Assembly: GCA_012517315.1 (NCBI GenBank)
Contig: JAAYVE010000005.1
Location: 62,001-126,000, forward strand
Length of the DNA: 64,000 nucleotides
Source of the DNA: Deltaproteobacteria bacterium
GTDB taxonomy: Bacteria > Desulfobacterota > Syntrophobacteria > Syntrophobacterales > Syntrophobacteraceae
Reading direction: 5' to 3'
Each line of letters begins with the position of its first letter. Position 1 is the stretch's first letter. A program made the translations under genes and the position numbers. Below, piece by piece: positions 9,343-19,646 of the stretch. The notes under the pieces were generated by a model, which did no database searches, was not told the DNA's origin, and worked only from the letters and a program-made list of their open reading frames with translations.

Positions 9343-10596
9343 ATGGCCAAGAAGCGCGAAGACAGAGGTGGTGACTTGAGATGCTCCTTCTGTGGAAAGA
9401 GCCAGGACGAAGTGAAGAAGTTCATTGCGGGTCCTACCGTCTATATCTGCGACGAATGCGTGGAACTCTGCAACGACATCATCGCAGAGGAATATGAACG
9501 AGAGGAGGCCGCCCGGGCGACTCAGATCCCCAAGCCGGTGGAAATCAAGCACTTCCTCGATCAGTACGTCATTGGTCAGGAACACGCAAAAAAGATCCTG
9601 TCCGTCGCCGTACACAATCATTACAAACGCATCGAACTGAAGCTGGACAAGAACGATGTCGAACTCCAGAAGAGCAACATCCTGATGATCGGCCCGACGG
9701 GTTCCGGCAAGACTCTCCTCGCCCAGACTCTGGCCCGTATCCTCAATGTCCCTTTCACCATCGCCGATGCCACCACCTTGACGGAGGCGGGTTACGTCGG
9801 TGAGGACGTGGAGAACATCCTTGTCAGCCTCATTCAGGCGGCGGACTACGACATCGAAAAGGCCTCCCGGGGAATCGTCTATATTGACGAAATCGACAAG
9901 ATCGCCAAGAAATCGGACAGCCCCTCCATCACCCGGGATGTCTCCGGGGAGGGCGTGCAGCAAGCCCTGCTCAAGATCCTGGAAGGAACCGTCGCCAGCG
10001 TCCCGCCCAAGGGAGGCAGAAAGCATCCCCAGCAGGAGTTCATCAAGATCGATACCACGAATATCCTCTTCATCGTGGGCGGCGCGTTCAATTATCTTGA
10101 AACCATCATCCATTCCCGGATTGGTGCCAAAGGTCTGGGTTTCGGCGCCGAAATCCGCAGCAAGGAAGACCGGAACATCGGCGAGGTGCTCAGTCGTGTC
10201 CAACCCGAGGACCTCATCAAATTCGGCATGATCCCCGAGTTCGTGGGGCGTCTGCCTGTCATCGCCACGCTTCGTGAGCTGTCGGAAGACGAGTTGGTGC
10301 GCATCCTCACGGAACCCAGGAATGCTTTGGTCAAACAGTACAAAAAGCTCTTCGAACTGGAAGACGTACGCCTGAGGTTCACGGAAGGAGTGCTTCGGTC
10401 CATCGCCAAGGAAGCGATTCGGCGAAAGTCTGGGGCAAGAGGGCTGCGGTCCATCATGGAAAACATCATGCTGGACATCATGTACGATCTGCCCTCCCAT
10501 CCGGAAATTCAGGAGTGTATCATCAACGAAGATGTCCTCGTGAAGCAGGTTTCTCCCCTGCTCTTGTATCGGGGACAGAGCCAGGAATCGGCATAG
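9343..10596 (+). CDS. clpX: ATP-dependent Clp protease ATP-binding subunit ClpX
   Basis: The AAA+ unfoldase that feeds substrates to ClpP. It has 417 residues. The N-terminal C4 zinc-binding domain is visible as CSFCGKS and ICDECVELC (residues about 12-45). Walker A is GPTGSGKT (about 120), Walker B is [10 protein letters not shown], and the IGF-like ClpP-contact loop region is [12 protein letters not shown]. The sensor and C-terminal domain includes [17 protein letters not shown]. An AGGAGG site lies seven bases upstream of the ATG. It is followed by lon, completing the tig-clpP-clpX-lon order common in Proteobacteria. Confidence 0.97.
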   Translation: MAKKREDRGGDLRCSFCGKSQDEVKKFIAGPTVYICDECVELCNDIIAEEYEREEAARATQIPKPVEIKHFLDQYVIGQEHAKKILSVAVHNHYKRIELKLDKNDVELQKSNILMIGPTGSGKTLLAQTLARILNVPFTIADATTLTEAGYVGEDVENILVSLIQAADYDIEKASRGIVYIDEIDKIAKKSDSPSITRDVSGEGVQQALLKILEGTVASVPPKGGRKHPQQEFIKIDTTNILFIVGGAFNYLETIIHSRIGAKGLGFGAEIRSKEDRNIGEVLSRVQPEDLIKFGMIPEFVGRLPVIATLRELSEDELVRILTEPRNALVKQYKKLFELEDVRLRFTEGVLRSIAKEAIRRKSGARGLRSIMENIMLDIMYDLPSHPEIQECIINEDVLVKQVSPLLLYRGQSQESA

Positions 10597-10734
10597 ACAG
10601 GCTCTTGAAGGGCCTTTACGGGCGAACCTGCCCCCCCGGTGGTCGCCTCACCCCCAATGCGGCAACGCGGGGAAGCCGTATTCCCGAAACAACGATCAAA
10701 GTCTCTTTCGCAGATTTTGAGAAAGAATCAAGGT

Positions 10735-13185
10735 ATGTTCAAATTGACGCGCAACAAGGACGACCAGAGCCCGCCCTTTTCCACATTGGCTTTGCCTCTG
10801 CTTCCCCTAAGGGACATCGTGGTGTTCCCATCGATGGTGATTCCTCTTTTTGTGGGGCGCGACAAATCCGTCAACGCCCTCGAGCGGGCCATGGCAACGG
10901 ACAAGCGCATCTTCCTGTCCGCCCAGACCAAGGCCAAGACGGACAATCCGGGAGAATCGGACATCTACAGAGTCGGTACCATCGCCAACATCCTCCAGAT
11001 TCTGCGCCTCCCGGACGGCACGGTGAAAGTGCTGGTGGAAGGGGAACATCGTGCGCGGGTCATGCACTTCATTCCCCACCCAGACTTCTTTTATGTGCAA
11101 TTGGAGCAGTTGGTGGAGCAGGAGGGAAACCAGCTGGAACTGGAGGCCTTGCAGCGCAATGTGCGCACGGCCTTTGACAACTACGCAAAGCACAACAAGA
11201 AAATCACCCAGGAAATCCTCGATGCAGTGGCTGCGGTGGAGCAACCTTCCAGGCTGGCGGACACCATCGCCTCCTACATGCCTTTCAAGCTCGACTTCAA
11301 GCAGAGGCTCCTGGAAACGCTCCCCGTCGCACACCGCATGGAGATCCTCTTCGGCCAGATCCGTTCCGAGCTGGAAATCATCCAGACGGAAGAGCGCATC
11401 AAGGGTCGCGTGAAAAAACAGATGGAAAAGACCCAGCGCGAGTACTACCTCACGGAGCAGATGCGCGCCATCCAGAAGGAGATGGGGGAAAAGGACGACT
11501 TCAAGTCGGAGTTGGAGGAACTGGAAAAACGGATCAAGCGAAAGCGGTTGACGCACGAGGCTGCGGCCAAGGTGAGAGGGGAGTTCAAAAAACTCAAGCT
11601 CATGTCCCCCATGAGCGCGGAAGCCACGGTGGTGAGAAATTACATCGACTGGATCCTCTCCCTCCCCTGGTTTGAAAAGACCAAGGACAAGATCGACATC
11701 GACGAGGCTGCCCGCATCCTGGACGAGGACCACTACGGTCTGGAGAAGCCCAAGGAGAGAATTCTGGAGTATTTGGCCGTCCAAGCGCTGGTGAAGAAGA
11801 TCAAGGGCCCGATCCTCTGCTTCGTGGGTCCTCCCGGCGTTGGAAAGACCTCCCTCGCCCGCTCCATCGCCCGCGCCATGAACCGCAACTTCATCCGCCT
11901 TTCCCTCGGGGGGGTGCGGGACGAGGCGGAGATTCGCGGGCATCGCCGTACATACATCGGAGCCCTGCCCGGCAAGATCATCCAGTCCCTGAGGAAGGTG
12001 AAGAGCAACAACCCGGTATTCTGCCTCGACGAGATCGATAAGATGAGCATGGACTTCAGGGGCGATCCGTCGGCCGCCCTCCTTGAAGTCCTCGACCCCG
12101 AACAGAACTTCGCCTTCAACGATCATTACCTGGACCTGGATTACGACCTTTCTGAGATCTTCTTCATCACGACGGCCAATAACCTCCATTCCATCCCCCC
12201 ACCCCTTCGGGACCGCATGGAAATCATCCAGCTGGCGGGATACACGGAATTCGAAAAACAGAACATCGGCAAGGGCTTTCTGGTGTCCAAGCAGTGCAAG
12301 GCCAACGGGCTCAGCGTCGAGAATGTCGTCTTCCCCGACGACATTCTCCTCTACATCATCCGCCATTACACCAAGGAAGCGGGGGTGAGGAACCTGGAGA
12401 GGGAAATTGCGTCCATCTGCCGCAAAGTGGCCAAGGAGGTGGTGCGCAGCGGCCCTGACACCAAAGTGGAGGTGACGGAGGCCATCATCCAGGATTACCT
12501 GGGAATCCCCAAGTTTCGCTACGGCCGTGCGGAAGAAAAGGACGAAATCGGCCTCGCCGTCGGCCTTGCCTGGACGGAGGTCGGAGGGGACATTCTGGGG
12601 ATCGAGACAGTGACCATGCCCGGCAAAGGGAAAATCACCATCACTGGAAAACTGGGGGATGTGATGCAGGAATCGGCCCAGGCTGCTCTGAGCTATGTCC
12701 GTTCCAGGGCTAGCCGCTTGAAGATCGAACCCGATTTTTACCAGAACCTGGACATCCACGTGCATGTACCGGAGGGAGCCATCCCCAAGGACGGTCCCTC
12801 CGCAGGGATCACCATGGCCACATCCATTGTGTCTGCTCTCACCCGCATTCCCGTGCGCAGCGACCTTGCCATGACCGGTGAAATCACCCTCAGGGGCCGG
12901 GTGCTTCCCATCGGAGGTCTGAAGGAGAAGATTCTCGCCGCCCACAGGGGACTCATGAAGAAGGTGCTCATCCCCGCTGAGAACGAAAAGGACTTGAAGG
13001 AGATTCCCGCCAAGATCCTTCAAGAGATTGAGGTGGAAGTGGTGGAGCACATGGATGACGTCCTGCAGCAGGCTCTGGTGCTTGAGGAGGGAATGGCCCT
13101 CTTCAGAGATGCTGAGGAAGGTGCCCAGCAAGCGGTTCTTTTCGAACCCAAACCGCCTTCAACAGGCGAAATCCGAACCCACTGA
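10735..13185 (+). CDS. lon: ATP-dependent Lon protease
   Basis: A soluble AAA+ serine protease that degrades misfolded and regulatory proteins. The N-terminal substrate-binding LAN domain begins at [15 protein letters not shown]. Walker A is [13 protein letters not shown] and the Walker B region includes FCLDEIDKM. The C-terminal proteolytic domain has the catalytic serine in [12 protein letters not shown] and the lysine in [16 protein letters not shown]. It has about 816 residues. The ATG at 10735 is chosen because only about 20 residues normally precede the LPLLPLRD motif. In-frame GTG 10639 and ATG 10657 would add an atypical leader and cannot be excluded, since the ribosome site at 10735 is weak. 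Confidence 0.96.
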   Translation: MFKLTRNKDDQSPPFSTLALPLLPLRDIVVFPSMVIPLFVGRDKSVNALERAMATDKRIFLSAQTKAKTDNPGESDIYRVGTIANILQILRLPDGTVKVLVEGEHRARVMHFIPHPDFFYVQLEQLVEQEGNQLELEALQRNVRTAFDNYAKHNKKITQEILDAVAAVEQPSRLADTIASYMPFKLDFKQRLLETLPVAHRMEILFGQIRSELEIIQTEERIKGRVKKQMEKTQREYYLTEQMRAIQKEMGEKDDFKSELEELEKRIKRKRLTHEAAAKVRGEFKKLKLMSPMSAEATVVRNYIDWILSLPWFEKTKDKIDIDEAARILDEDHYGLEKPKERILEYLAVQALVKKIKGPILCFVGPPGVGKTSLARSIARAMNRNFIRLSLGGVRDEAEIRGHRRTYIGALPGKIIQSLRKVKSNNPVFCLDEIDKMSMDFRGDPSAALLEVLDPEQNFAFNDHYLDLDYDLSEIFFITTANNLHSIPPPLRDRMEIIQLAGYTEFEKQNIGKGFLVSKQCKANGLSVENVVFPDDILLYIIRHYTKEAGVRNLEREIASICRKVAKEVVRSGPDTKVEVTEAIIQDYLGIPKFRYGRAEEKDEIGLAVGLAWTEVGGDILGIETVTMPGKGKITITGKLGDVMQESAQAALSYVRSRASRLKIEPDFYQNLDIHVHVPEGAIPKDGPSAGITMATSIVSALTRIPVRSDLAMTGEITLRGRVLPIGGLKEKILAAHRGLMKKVLIPAENEKDLKEIPAKILQEIEVEVVEHMDDVLQQALVLEEGMALFRDAEEGAQQAVLFEPKPPSTGEIRTH

Positions 13186-13245
13186 TCCTAGGCGAGCGAG
13201 AATCATTGCAAAACCGGCGATGCGGCGTCCTGTGGGATTATTTCC

Positions 13246-13274
13246 TTGACTTTTCCCGGGCGATCCCCTAGATA
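13246..13274 (+). promoter_or_regulatory. tRNA-Val/tRNA-Asp promoter
   Basis: A -35 box TTGACT (13246-13251) and a -10 box TAGATA (13269-13274) are separated by 17 bases, about 55 bases upstream of tRNA-Val. This is a good sigma-70-type promoter for the two tRNAs. Confidence 0.65.
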
Positions 13275-13328
13275 GTATCTCTCGCTTGGGCAGCGAGGCG
13301 AAAACCTCCTCCCCGGTGAGCGCTGCGC

Positions 13329-13404
13329 GGGCGGATAGCTCAGCTGGGAGAGCATCGGCCTTACAAGCCGAGGGTCACAGGTTCGAGCCCTGTTCCGCCC
13401 ACCA
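13329..13404 (+). tRNA. tRNA-Val (anticodon UAC)
   Basis: A complete cloverleaf. The acceptor GGGCGGA pairs with TCCGCCC. The anticodon stem TCGGC/GCCGA encloses CTTACAA, anticodon TAC. The T arm is ACAGG-TTCGAGC-CCTGT, and CCA is encoded. It lies 11 bases upstream of tRNA-Asp. Confidence 0.96.
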
Positions 13405-13415
13405 CAAACAGACAA

Positions 13416-13492
<77 letters not shown>

Positions 13493-13543
13493 GAAATCAT
13501 CGGTTGTTTTGGGTAGTTGCCTGACAACCTTCAATTGTACATG

Positions 13544-13589
13544 CCGTTTGATGGAGGCTGACGGCTCCGTCAAACGGTTTTTTCTTTTT
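13544..13589 (+). terminator. Rho-independent terminator after tRNA-Asp
   Basis: A 13-base-pair stem CCGTTTGATGGAG / CTCCGTCAAACGG (one G-T pair) with an eight-base loop, followed by TTTTTTCTTTTT. It ends the tRNA-Val/tRNA-Asp transcript. Confidence 0.92.
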
Positions 13590-13993
13590 GAGAGAGCCCG
13601 CATTGTTGATTTGAGGTCTGTCAGGTGGTGGGGGTAGCGCTCCGTGGTCACAGTCTTCTTGGGCCTTGAAGATGGTCTGGACCCTCATGATGGGTCAGAA
13701 TGCTTGCTTTCAGGCACCTGATGGCAGATAAACCGAACGGCTTGCCTCCCTCACGCCTGCAAAGCCAGCTCGTCTAAAATTTCCTCTCAACCAATGGCCG
13801 AAAAGTCAGCGAATTCGAGTCGGCCCACTGGCTCCGGCTGTTCTGACGTTGCTGATTTTCCCCCCCTCATGTTCTGGCATAGATAATGATTTTGCGCCGG
13901 ACCAGCTGTTTTGGAGGCTGCGAATCGGATGCGGCCCAACTTTTTCGAAAGAAGCCATTTGAGAGGTAAATCCAACGCAGCCCCGGCGGGCCT
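13590..13993. other. Non-coding or cryptic region at the recombinase 3' side
   Basis: About 400 bases without a confident gene. The stretch 13886-13969 (+) is an open 27-codon frame beginning MILRRTSCFGGCESDAAQ. It converges on the recombinase stop, and no clear ribosome site precedes it. I have an impression that similar nucleotide stretches flank resolvases in related genomes, but this is recollection, not evidence. Confidence 0.3.
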
Positions 13994-14569
13994 TCATTCC
14001 TCCTCAAGGTCAAGATACCTGTAGTAGGTGGCGCGCGATATCCGAAGGGTAGAGCAGATTTCGCTCACCGTGATGTTTCCATTGGCGCTCATGGCCTTTG
14101 CAGCCCTCACTCGGGGATCACTCGGTGCAATGGGTTTTCTTCCCCCCTGCCTGCCCCTGGCGCGGCCCGTCTCGACACCTGTTCTTGCCCGCTCCTGAAG
14201 CACTCGCTGGGAAAACCGGGCAAGGCAGGAAAAGACATCTGTAACAACATCGCCGGAATCTCCCGTGGTGTCGATAATCACGTCGCAAAGAGACCTGAAG
14301 CCGACACCCCGCCCGTGCAGGTTCTCCATAAGCCCTATGAGGTGGGGGATGGATCTTCCGATCCTGTCGATCTTCCAGACGATGAGGGTATCGCCTGAGG
14401 CCAGCTCGCCAAGGCAAGCGTTGAGGCCGCTCCATTCCGCCCTGGGCTCGATCGTCTCATCTGTGAAAAGATGCCTTTCCTCAACCCCGGCTGCTCTCAG
14501 TGCACTCAACTGCGGCTGAAGATCTGTCTCCAGCGCCGACATCCGCGCATATCCAAAGATTCTTCCCAA
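13994..14569 (-). CDS. Small serine recombinase (resolvase/invertase family)
   Basis: A 191-residue resolvase/invertase. The catalytic domain starts IFGYARMSALETDLQPQL, with the nucleophilic serine at about residue 11. It contains LIVWKIDRIGRS with the conserved arginines (residues about 65-75). The long E helix follows, then a C-terminal helix-turn-helix (ISRATYYRYL near residue 180). Resolvases usually read ARVST here; this one has ARMSA. The start is TTG, since no ATG fits the frame. Proteins of this size resolve or invert DNA and are not the large serine integrases of phages. It sits just inside the tRNA-Asp boundary of the proposed island. Confidence 0.88.
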   Translation of the reverse strand: MGRIFGYARMSALETDLQPQLSALRAAGVEERHLFTDETIEPRAEWSGLNACLGELASGDTLIVWKIDRIGRSIPHLIGLMENLHGRGVGFRSLCDVIIDTTGDSGDVVTDVFSCLARFSQRVLQERARTGVETGRARGRQGGRKPIAPSDPRVRAAKAMSANGNITVSEICSTLRISRATYYRYLDLEEE

Positions 14570-15029
14570 AGGTGATCCCCATTATGGCTGCAGAGCCCTT
14601 CCATATTTGATTTCTGAGACTCGATAACAGATGCACACACCGCAATGAAATAGCACCTGATCCGTCACATTGCAAGGGCGTTGTCTCATCTCCAGCCCCA
14701 TCTTTGTTCTCTATTAAATGGTTCGATCGGCTGGTGTGAGGGGGAATGGGGCCTCAATGCTACACCTCTTGGATTTTAGATTATGAGACTCATATCTTGA
14801 CATTTTCTGCACTCTGCCTATCATTTTTTGCGAGCTTGGGAAGATCGACAGCTGCGGTTGGAATGGAGCGGCTCTCACGATGCCTTGAGCATTCCCGCAC
14901 GCGGCAGTCTCGGTTTTTTTCTGTGCTCCACCGGACTCCGTCTATGGAGGTTGGAGGGTCCCTCCATCAGGGGGGATACTCAGACCTTGGGGCACCCTGG
15001 ATGAACATATCATCCGTGGAGACCGTATC
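14570..15029. other. Intergenic region upstream of the glycan cluster
   Basis: 460 bases between the divergent recombinase and the first glycosyltransferase. It is more AT-rich than its surroundings and must contain the promoters of both. I see no clear repeat, terminator or convincing ORF. Confidence 0.45.
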
Positions 15030-17498
15030 ATGGATAGAGCCTGCTTTTTCCCTCCCGATTTGCACAATGTGGCGCTGATCGGTAACTATCTTCCCCGGCA
15101 GTGCGGCATTGCCACCTTCACCAGCGATCTCCTTGAGGCCTTGAGGTCCGAGGCTCCGGAAACAAACTGCTGGGCCGTGGTCATGAACGACACCCCGGAA
15201 GGATACCCATATCCGGATCGGGTCCGTTTCGAGCTCAACCAGAAGAACCTTGCGGACTACCAGCTTGCCGCCGACCTCCTCAACATGGGCCAGGTCGACG
15301 TCGTGTGCCTCCAGCACGAGTTCGGCATATTCGGCGGGAGCTTCGGAGGACATATCTTGGAGCTTCTCCGAAGCCTCAGGATGCCGGTGGTGACCACGCT
15401 TCACACCGTCCTCAAAGAGCCGGTTCCCGGTCAGAAACTCGTCATTCGCGAACTGGAAGCGCTCTCAGACCGCCTTGTGGTGATGAGCAGAAAAGCCGAA
15501 TCGATGCTGTTCCATGTCTATGGGATCGCCCCTGAAAAGATCGCTGTGATTCCCCACGGCATCCCGGACGTTCCCTTTGTGGATCCGAACTTCTACAAGG
15601 ACCAGTTCGGCGTCGAGGGACACAGGGTGTTACTGACCTTCGGGCTTCTTTCTCCCGGAAAGGGTATCGAATACATGATAGAGGCCCTGCCGGAGATCGT
15701 GAACCGGTACCCGGATACAACCTACATGGTTCTTGGCGCCACCCACCCCCATGTTAGAAACGAGCAGGGAGAGTCCTACAGGCTTTCTCTCCAGCGGCGC
15801 GCCAGGGAGTTCGGTGTCGGAGATCACGTCATCTTTCACAATAGGTTTGTGGACTTAAAGGAGCTTTGCGAGTTCCTGGGAGCGGCCGATGTCTATGTCA
15901 CGCCCTATCTCAACCGGGAGCAGATCGTCTCGGGAACGCTCGCCTACGCTCTCGGAGCGGGCAAGGCAACGGTTTCCACCCCATACTGGTATGCGGAGGA
16001 AATGCTCGAAGAGGGAAAGGGAAGGCTGGTTCCCTTTCGCGACTCAAAGGCTCTGGCCCGGGCGATTCTCGATCTTTTCGACAATGAACCAGAGCGGCAC
16101 GCCATGCGAAAGCGCGCTTACACCTTTTGCCGCGGAATGGTTTGGAAAGAGGTGGCGAGGAAATACCTCGAGGTCTTCAGTCAAGTGAGAAAGGAGCGGG
16201 AGAAGCACCCGAGGCCCGTATTTCATGCCAAAACGCTCGATGCCGCACCACCCGAGCTCCCTCAGCCCTGTTTCGATCACCTTCTGCTTCTTACTGACGA
16301 GACGGGAATCCTGCAACATGCAAAGTTTACAGTCCCCGACCGCATCCACGGCTACTGTACCGACGACAATGCCCGGGCCCTGATAGCCGTCCTTCTGGCC
16401 CGGGAAATGATTCCAGAGGAAAAGGATCTCACCCGCCTCGCATGCCGCTACCTCGGTTTCATCCACCATGCCTACAACGAGGAAAATGGTCGTTTTCGCA
16501 ACTTCATGACCTATGAGCGCCGGTGGCTCGAAGATGAGGGCTCGGAGGACTCCCACGGGAGAGCCGTCTGGGCCTTGGGCACGGCAGTGGCGCTTGCCGC
16601 CTCCGAGAGCCTCACTGCCGTCGCATTGAATCTTTTCATCCGGGCGCTTCCTGTCATGACCAAGTTCCAGTCCCCGAGGGCCCTGGCCTTCGGACTGGTC
16701 GGTATGCACAACTATCTCAGCCGCTTTGGCGGGGACAGTGAGGTGCGAAGGATTCGCTCCGTCCTGGCAGGGACGCTTTATGACCTTTACAGGGGCAATG
16801 CCGCTGATGACTGGCCCTGGATCGAGAACACGGTCAACTACGCCAACGCAAGGATTCCTCAAGCCATGGTCCTCTCCGGTTGGGCCATGCAACACGGGGA
16901 GATGTTGGAAGCTGGCTTGCAGAGTCTTGAGTGGCTGATTCGGATTCAAACGGACCCCAGGGGCCATTTCGTCCCCGTTGGCAACCGTGGTTGGCTTACC
17001 CGGGAGGGCCACAGGGCAAGATTCGACCAACAGCCGATTGAAGCCCAGTGCCTCATCGAAGCCTGTGTGGATGCCTACGGAATAACCGGGGAGAAGAAGT
17101 GGGCGCTGAGCGCCGGGCGCTGCTTCGAATGGTTCCTTGGGGCAAACGACCTCAATGTCACTTTGTACGACTACGGCACGGGGGGCTGTCGAGACGGCCT
17201 TGTGGCTGACGGCGCCAACCAGAACCAGGGAGCGGAATCGACCCTGGCCTGGCTCATCTCGCTTCTCACCATGCATCGGCTGAGCGGCCTCGAGGCGGTA
17301 TCCAAGAGCGGTACGGCTTTCAAGGAGGCGGCTGACGCGGTTCACTATAAGCACCTCGAGCTCAAATCAGATGGGTTTCAACGGAGTCACACTTCAGTTT
17401 CAAGCGGAGATAGGGATGTCGAGCGGTCCAATTATCATCATCAGTTCGTATCCTCCAAGGCTTTGCGGCATAGCGACGTTTGCGGAAGAAGCTCGTGA
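15030..17498 (+). CDS. Two-domain protein: GT4-type glycosyltransferase plus C-terminal alpha-helical glycosidase-like domain
   Basis: An 822-residue protein. Residues about 12-395 form a GT-B glycosyltransferase of the GT4 type: GNYLPRQCGIATF at the N-terminus, LQHEFGIFGG, the acceptor-side HGIPDVPF, then LTFGLLSPGKGIEYMIEALP. Residues about 410-770 look like an (alpha/alpha)-barrel domain (TDDNARALI, DDWPWIENTVNYANARIPQA). The donor and acceptor sugars are unknown. The last 28 or so codons overlap the next gene by 83 bases and read as low-complexity, unrelated sequence, so the original stop may have been lost by a late frameshift. A GGAG site precedes the ATG. It is the first gene of the carbohydrate cluster. 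Confidence 0.8.
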   Translation: MDRACFFPPDLHNVALIGNYLPRQCGIATFTSDLLEALRSEAPETNCWAVVMNDTPEGYPYPDRVRFELNQKNLADYQLAADLLNMGQVDVVCLQHEFGIFGGSFGGHILELLRSLRMPVVTTLHTVLKEPVPGQKLVIRELEALSDRLVVMSRKAESMLFHVYGIAPEKIAVIPHGIPDVPFVDPNFYKDQFGVEGHRVLLTFGLLSPGKGIEYMIEALPEIVNRYPDTTYMVLGATHPHVRNEQGESYRLSLQRRAREFGVGDHVIFHNRFVDLKELCEFLGAADVYVTPYLNREQIVSGTLAYALGAGKATVSTPYWYAEEMLEEGKGRLVPFRDSKALARAILDLFDNEPERHAMRKRAYTFCRGMVWKEVARKYLEVFSQVRKEREKHPRPVFHAKTLDAAPPELPQPCFDHLLLLTDETGILQHAKFTVPDRIHGYCTDDNARALIAVLLAREMIPEEKDLTRLACRYLGFIHHAYNEENGRFRNFMTYERRWLEDEGSEDSHGRAVWALGTAVALAASESLTAVALNLFIRALPVMTKFQSPRALAFGLVGMHNYLSRFGGDSEVRRIRSVLAGTLYDLYRGNAADDWPWIENTVNYANARIPQAMVLSGWAMQHGEMLEAGLQSLEWLIRIQTDPRGHFVPVGNRGWLTREGHRARFDQQPIEAQCLIEACVDAYGITGEKKWALSAGRCFEWFLGANDLNVTLYDYGTGGCRDGLVADGANQNQGAESTLAWLISLLTMHRLSGLEAVSKSGTAFKEAADAVHYKHLELKSDGFQRSHTSVSSGDRDVERSNYHHQFVSSKALRHSDVCGRSS

Positions 17499-18642
17499 GT
17501 TCATAGAGAAGGCGAATCCAGGGCGAGAAGTCTTGGTCATAAGCCACCTTGACGGTGAGGGCGAAGGGGTTTTGCCCCTCATCGACATGGGCCGGCATGA
17601 CTGGTGGCGCCCCGTGGCTGAAAAGGTTCGCGAGCTTTCGCCTTATGTGGTGCACATCGAGCACGAATACGGCCTCTATGAGTACAGGGACAACCGGGGC
17701 ATCGGCGACGGAAACGAGGGATTCCTCACCCTCCTTGAAGCCATAGGCGACTACCCCATTGTGGTTGAACCTCACACGGTGCACGGGCGCCTTCGGGACT
17801 TTGAGGCGAACTTCCTCTATGAGCTTTGCCGGAGAAGCCATGTTGTCCTTTTCAAATGTCACTATCAGAAGTGGCGGCTCGACTGGACTTTTCCGGCCTA
17901 CGGCTGGCGGACCCCGAGAAATGTCATGGTCGTGCCCCACGGGGCAAGACCCGACAGGCGCTGGGGAGCCCACGAAATCCCGGTCCTCAGAGAAGAGCTT
18001 GGGCTGGATAAAATCGGTCTCGCAGAGCACGTTGCGGGCATGATCGGCTGGATCCAAATCAATAAGCGCTGGGACATCCTGCTCTCCATGTGGGAAGATA
18101 TAAGGGAGGAGATATTCGGTCGAACCGGCCAGACCTGGGATCTTCTTGCCGCGGGAGCCATGCGCGATCCAGGCCACAAAGCTGTCTACGAAAAGTGGAA
18201 AGCAGATGCGCTGGAGTTGGAGCAAAGGGGTTTTGCCCACTACTATGAGTTCATCCCAAGGGGTGAGATCTACTACAAGATGATGGCGGTCTGCGACTTC
18301 ATCGTACTGCCCTCGACGGATGAAACCCAGTCCGGCACCCTGGCGCGCATCATCGCTCTGAACAAGCCTTACATCACCACCGCTCCCATGGAGGGGCTGA
18401 CCGCACAAACCCTGGAGAGCGAAGGGGGCCTTCTTTTCACCACAAAAAAGATGCTCAGGGACAAGGTCGTGAGGCTTGCCTGCGACGAAAACCTGCGCTT
18501 CACACTGGGTGAAAACTTGAGGCGTTATCTCGATGAGGTCGTATCCTGGGACCTTGTGGCGAGGCGATACAACGAAGCCTATGAGCTTGCACGGGAGGCG
18601 AGGCGCACGGGGGCTCCCGTGACGTTGGATCTTGAATTCTGA
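17416..18642 (+). CDS. Glycosyltransferase, GT4-like
   Basis: A 408-residue GT-B protein whose N-terminus (SSYPPRLCGIATFAEE) is clearly related to that of the preceding gene, suggesting duplication. HIEHEYGLYEYRDN matches the LQHEFGIFGG segment there. VVPHGARPDR and the nucleotide-sugar region ending LPSTDETQSGTLARIIA occupy the expected donor-binding places. The ATG at 17416 has a GGAG site; the longer in-frame start at 17371 adds 15 residues inside the upstream gene. The specificity is unknown. It is translationally coupled to the genes on both sides. Confidence 0.8.
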   Translation: MSSGPIIIISSYPPRLCGIATFAEEAREFIEKANPGREVLVISHLDGEGEGVLPLIDMGRHDWWRPVAEKVRELSPYVVHIEHEYGLYEYRDNRGIGDGNEGFLTLLEAIGDYPIVVEPHTVHGRLRDFEANFLYELCRRSHVVLFKCHYQKWRLDWTFPAYGWRTPRNVMVVPHGARPDRRWGAHEIPVLREELGLDKIGLAEHVAGMIGWIQINKRWDILLSMWEDIREEIFGRTGQTWDLLAAGAMRDPGHKAVYEKWKADALELEQRGFAHYYEFIPRGEIYYKMMAVCDFIVLPSTDETQSGTLARIIALNKPYITTAPMEGLTAQTLESEGGLLFTTKKMLRDKVVRLACDENLRFTLGENLRRYLDEVVSWDLVARRYNEAYELAREARRTGAPVTLDLEF

Positions 18643-18676
18643 TCAGGGGTGCCGCAAGGAGGAACGAGATCGAACT

Positions 18677-19618
18677 ATGCGTGGACGAGATCTCTTCAAA
18701 CGATATCCGGGAAACCCCATCATTACGCACGAAAGTCTTCCCTACCAGTCAAACTCCGTTTTCAATGCCGGTGCCACGGCAATGGAGGGCCAAACACTCC
18801 TCCTCATGCGCGTCGAGGACAGAAAAGGAATGTCCCATTTTACGGCGGCCAGAAGCCGTGACGGCTTGAGCGGCTGGACCACAGATGAAAAACCGACCCT
18901 TATTCCCTCGCCGGCGGATCATCCCGAGGAAATGTGGGGAATAGAGGATCCGAGGATCACTTATCTCCAAGAACTGGGGTGCTGGAGCGTAACCTACACG
19001 GCTTTCTCCCAGGGAGGGCCGCTCGTCTCTCTTGCCTGCACGCGGGATTTTGTCAAGTTCGAGCGCCACGGCGCGGTGCTTCCGCCCGAAGACAAGGATG
19101 CAGCGCTCTTTCCCGTTCGCTTCAAGGGGCGCTGGGCCATGATCCACAGGCCGGTATCCAACTGGCCGGCGGTGAGGGCCGATATCTGGATATGTTTTTC
19201 ACCGGATCTCAAGCACTGGGGCGATCACCGCATCCTCATTCCGGCCAGAAAGGGCGGCTGGTGGGATGCAAACAAAGTCGGCCTCTCACCGCCACCGCTT
19301 GCCACAGAGGAGGGGTGGCTGATTCTCTATCATGGAGTGCGCACGACGGCAACCGGCTCCATATACCGGCTCGGCCTGGCTCTTCTGGATCTCGAGGACC
19401 CGTGCAAAGTGATCGCACGCGCCGATGAGTGGGTGTTCTCCCCCCAGGAGAGCTACGAACTCATGGGGGATGTGGATAAGGTCGTGTTTCCCTGCGGCTG
19501 GGTTAGAGAGGGTAACAGCGTGCGGCTCTATTACGGCGGGGCCGACAAATGCCTGGCCCTTGCCACGGCAGAGGTTCCCGAACTTTTGGAATGGCTGAAG
19601 GAGCATGATGTGAATTAG
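18677..19618 (+). CDS. GH130-family beta-mannoside phosphorylase-like protein (copy 1)
   Basis: A 313-residue five-bladed beta-propeller protein of the GH130 type. Known members phosphorolyse or synthesise beta-1,2- or beta-1,4-mannosides using mannose-1-phosphate. Visible family marks are RYPGNPIIT near the start, GIEDPRIT with the catalytic acid aspartate, AMIHRPV and LILYHGV where phosphate and sugar are held, and YYGGADK at the end. The ATG at 18677 follows an AGGAGG 14 bases back; a TTG at 18632 is possible. A second, divergent copy lies at 20986. The linkage made or broken cannot be read from the sequence. Confidence 0.85.
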   Translation: MRGRDLFKRYPGNPIITHESLPYQSNSVFNAGATAMEGQTLLLMRVEDRKGMSHFTAARSRDGLSGWTTDEKPTLIPSPADHPEEMWGIEDPRITYLQELGCWSVTYTAFSQGGPLVSLACTRDFVKFERHGAVLPPEDKDAALFPVRFKGRWAMIHRPVSNWPAVRADIWICFSPDLKHWGDHRILIPARKGGWWDANKVGLSPPPLATEEGWLILYHGVRTTATGSIYRLGLALLDLEDPCKVIARADEWVFSPQESYELMGDVDKVVFPCGWVREGNSVRLYYGGADKCLALATAEVPELLEWLKEHDVN

Positions 19619-19646
19619 ATGGACCGAATGGAAAGGGTAGTTGCCC

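Noticed and set aside
10807-13131. 774-residue minus-strand frame opposite lon
   Set aside because: Same explanation: a shadow of a long GC-rich gene. No family signature and no ribosome site.
13994-14569. Serine recombinase as the island's tRNA-specific integrase
   Set aside because: tRNA insertion is normally by tyrosine recombinases. This small resolvase lacks the large C-terminal domain of serine integrases, so I treat it as a passenger.
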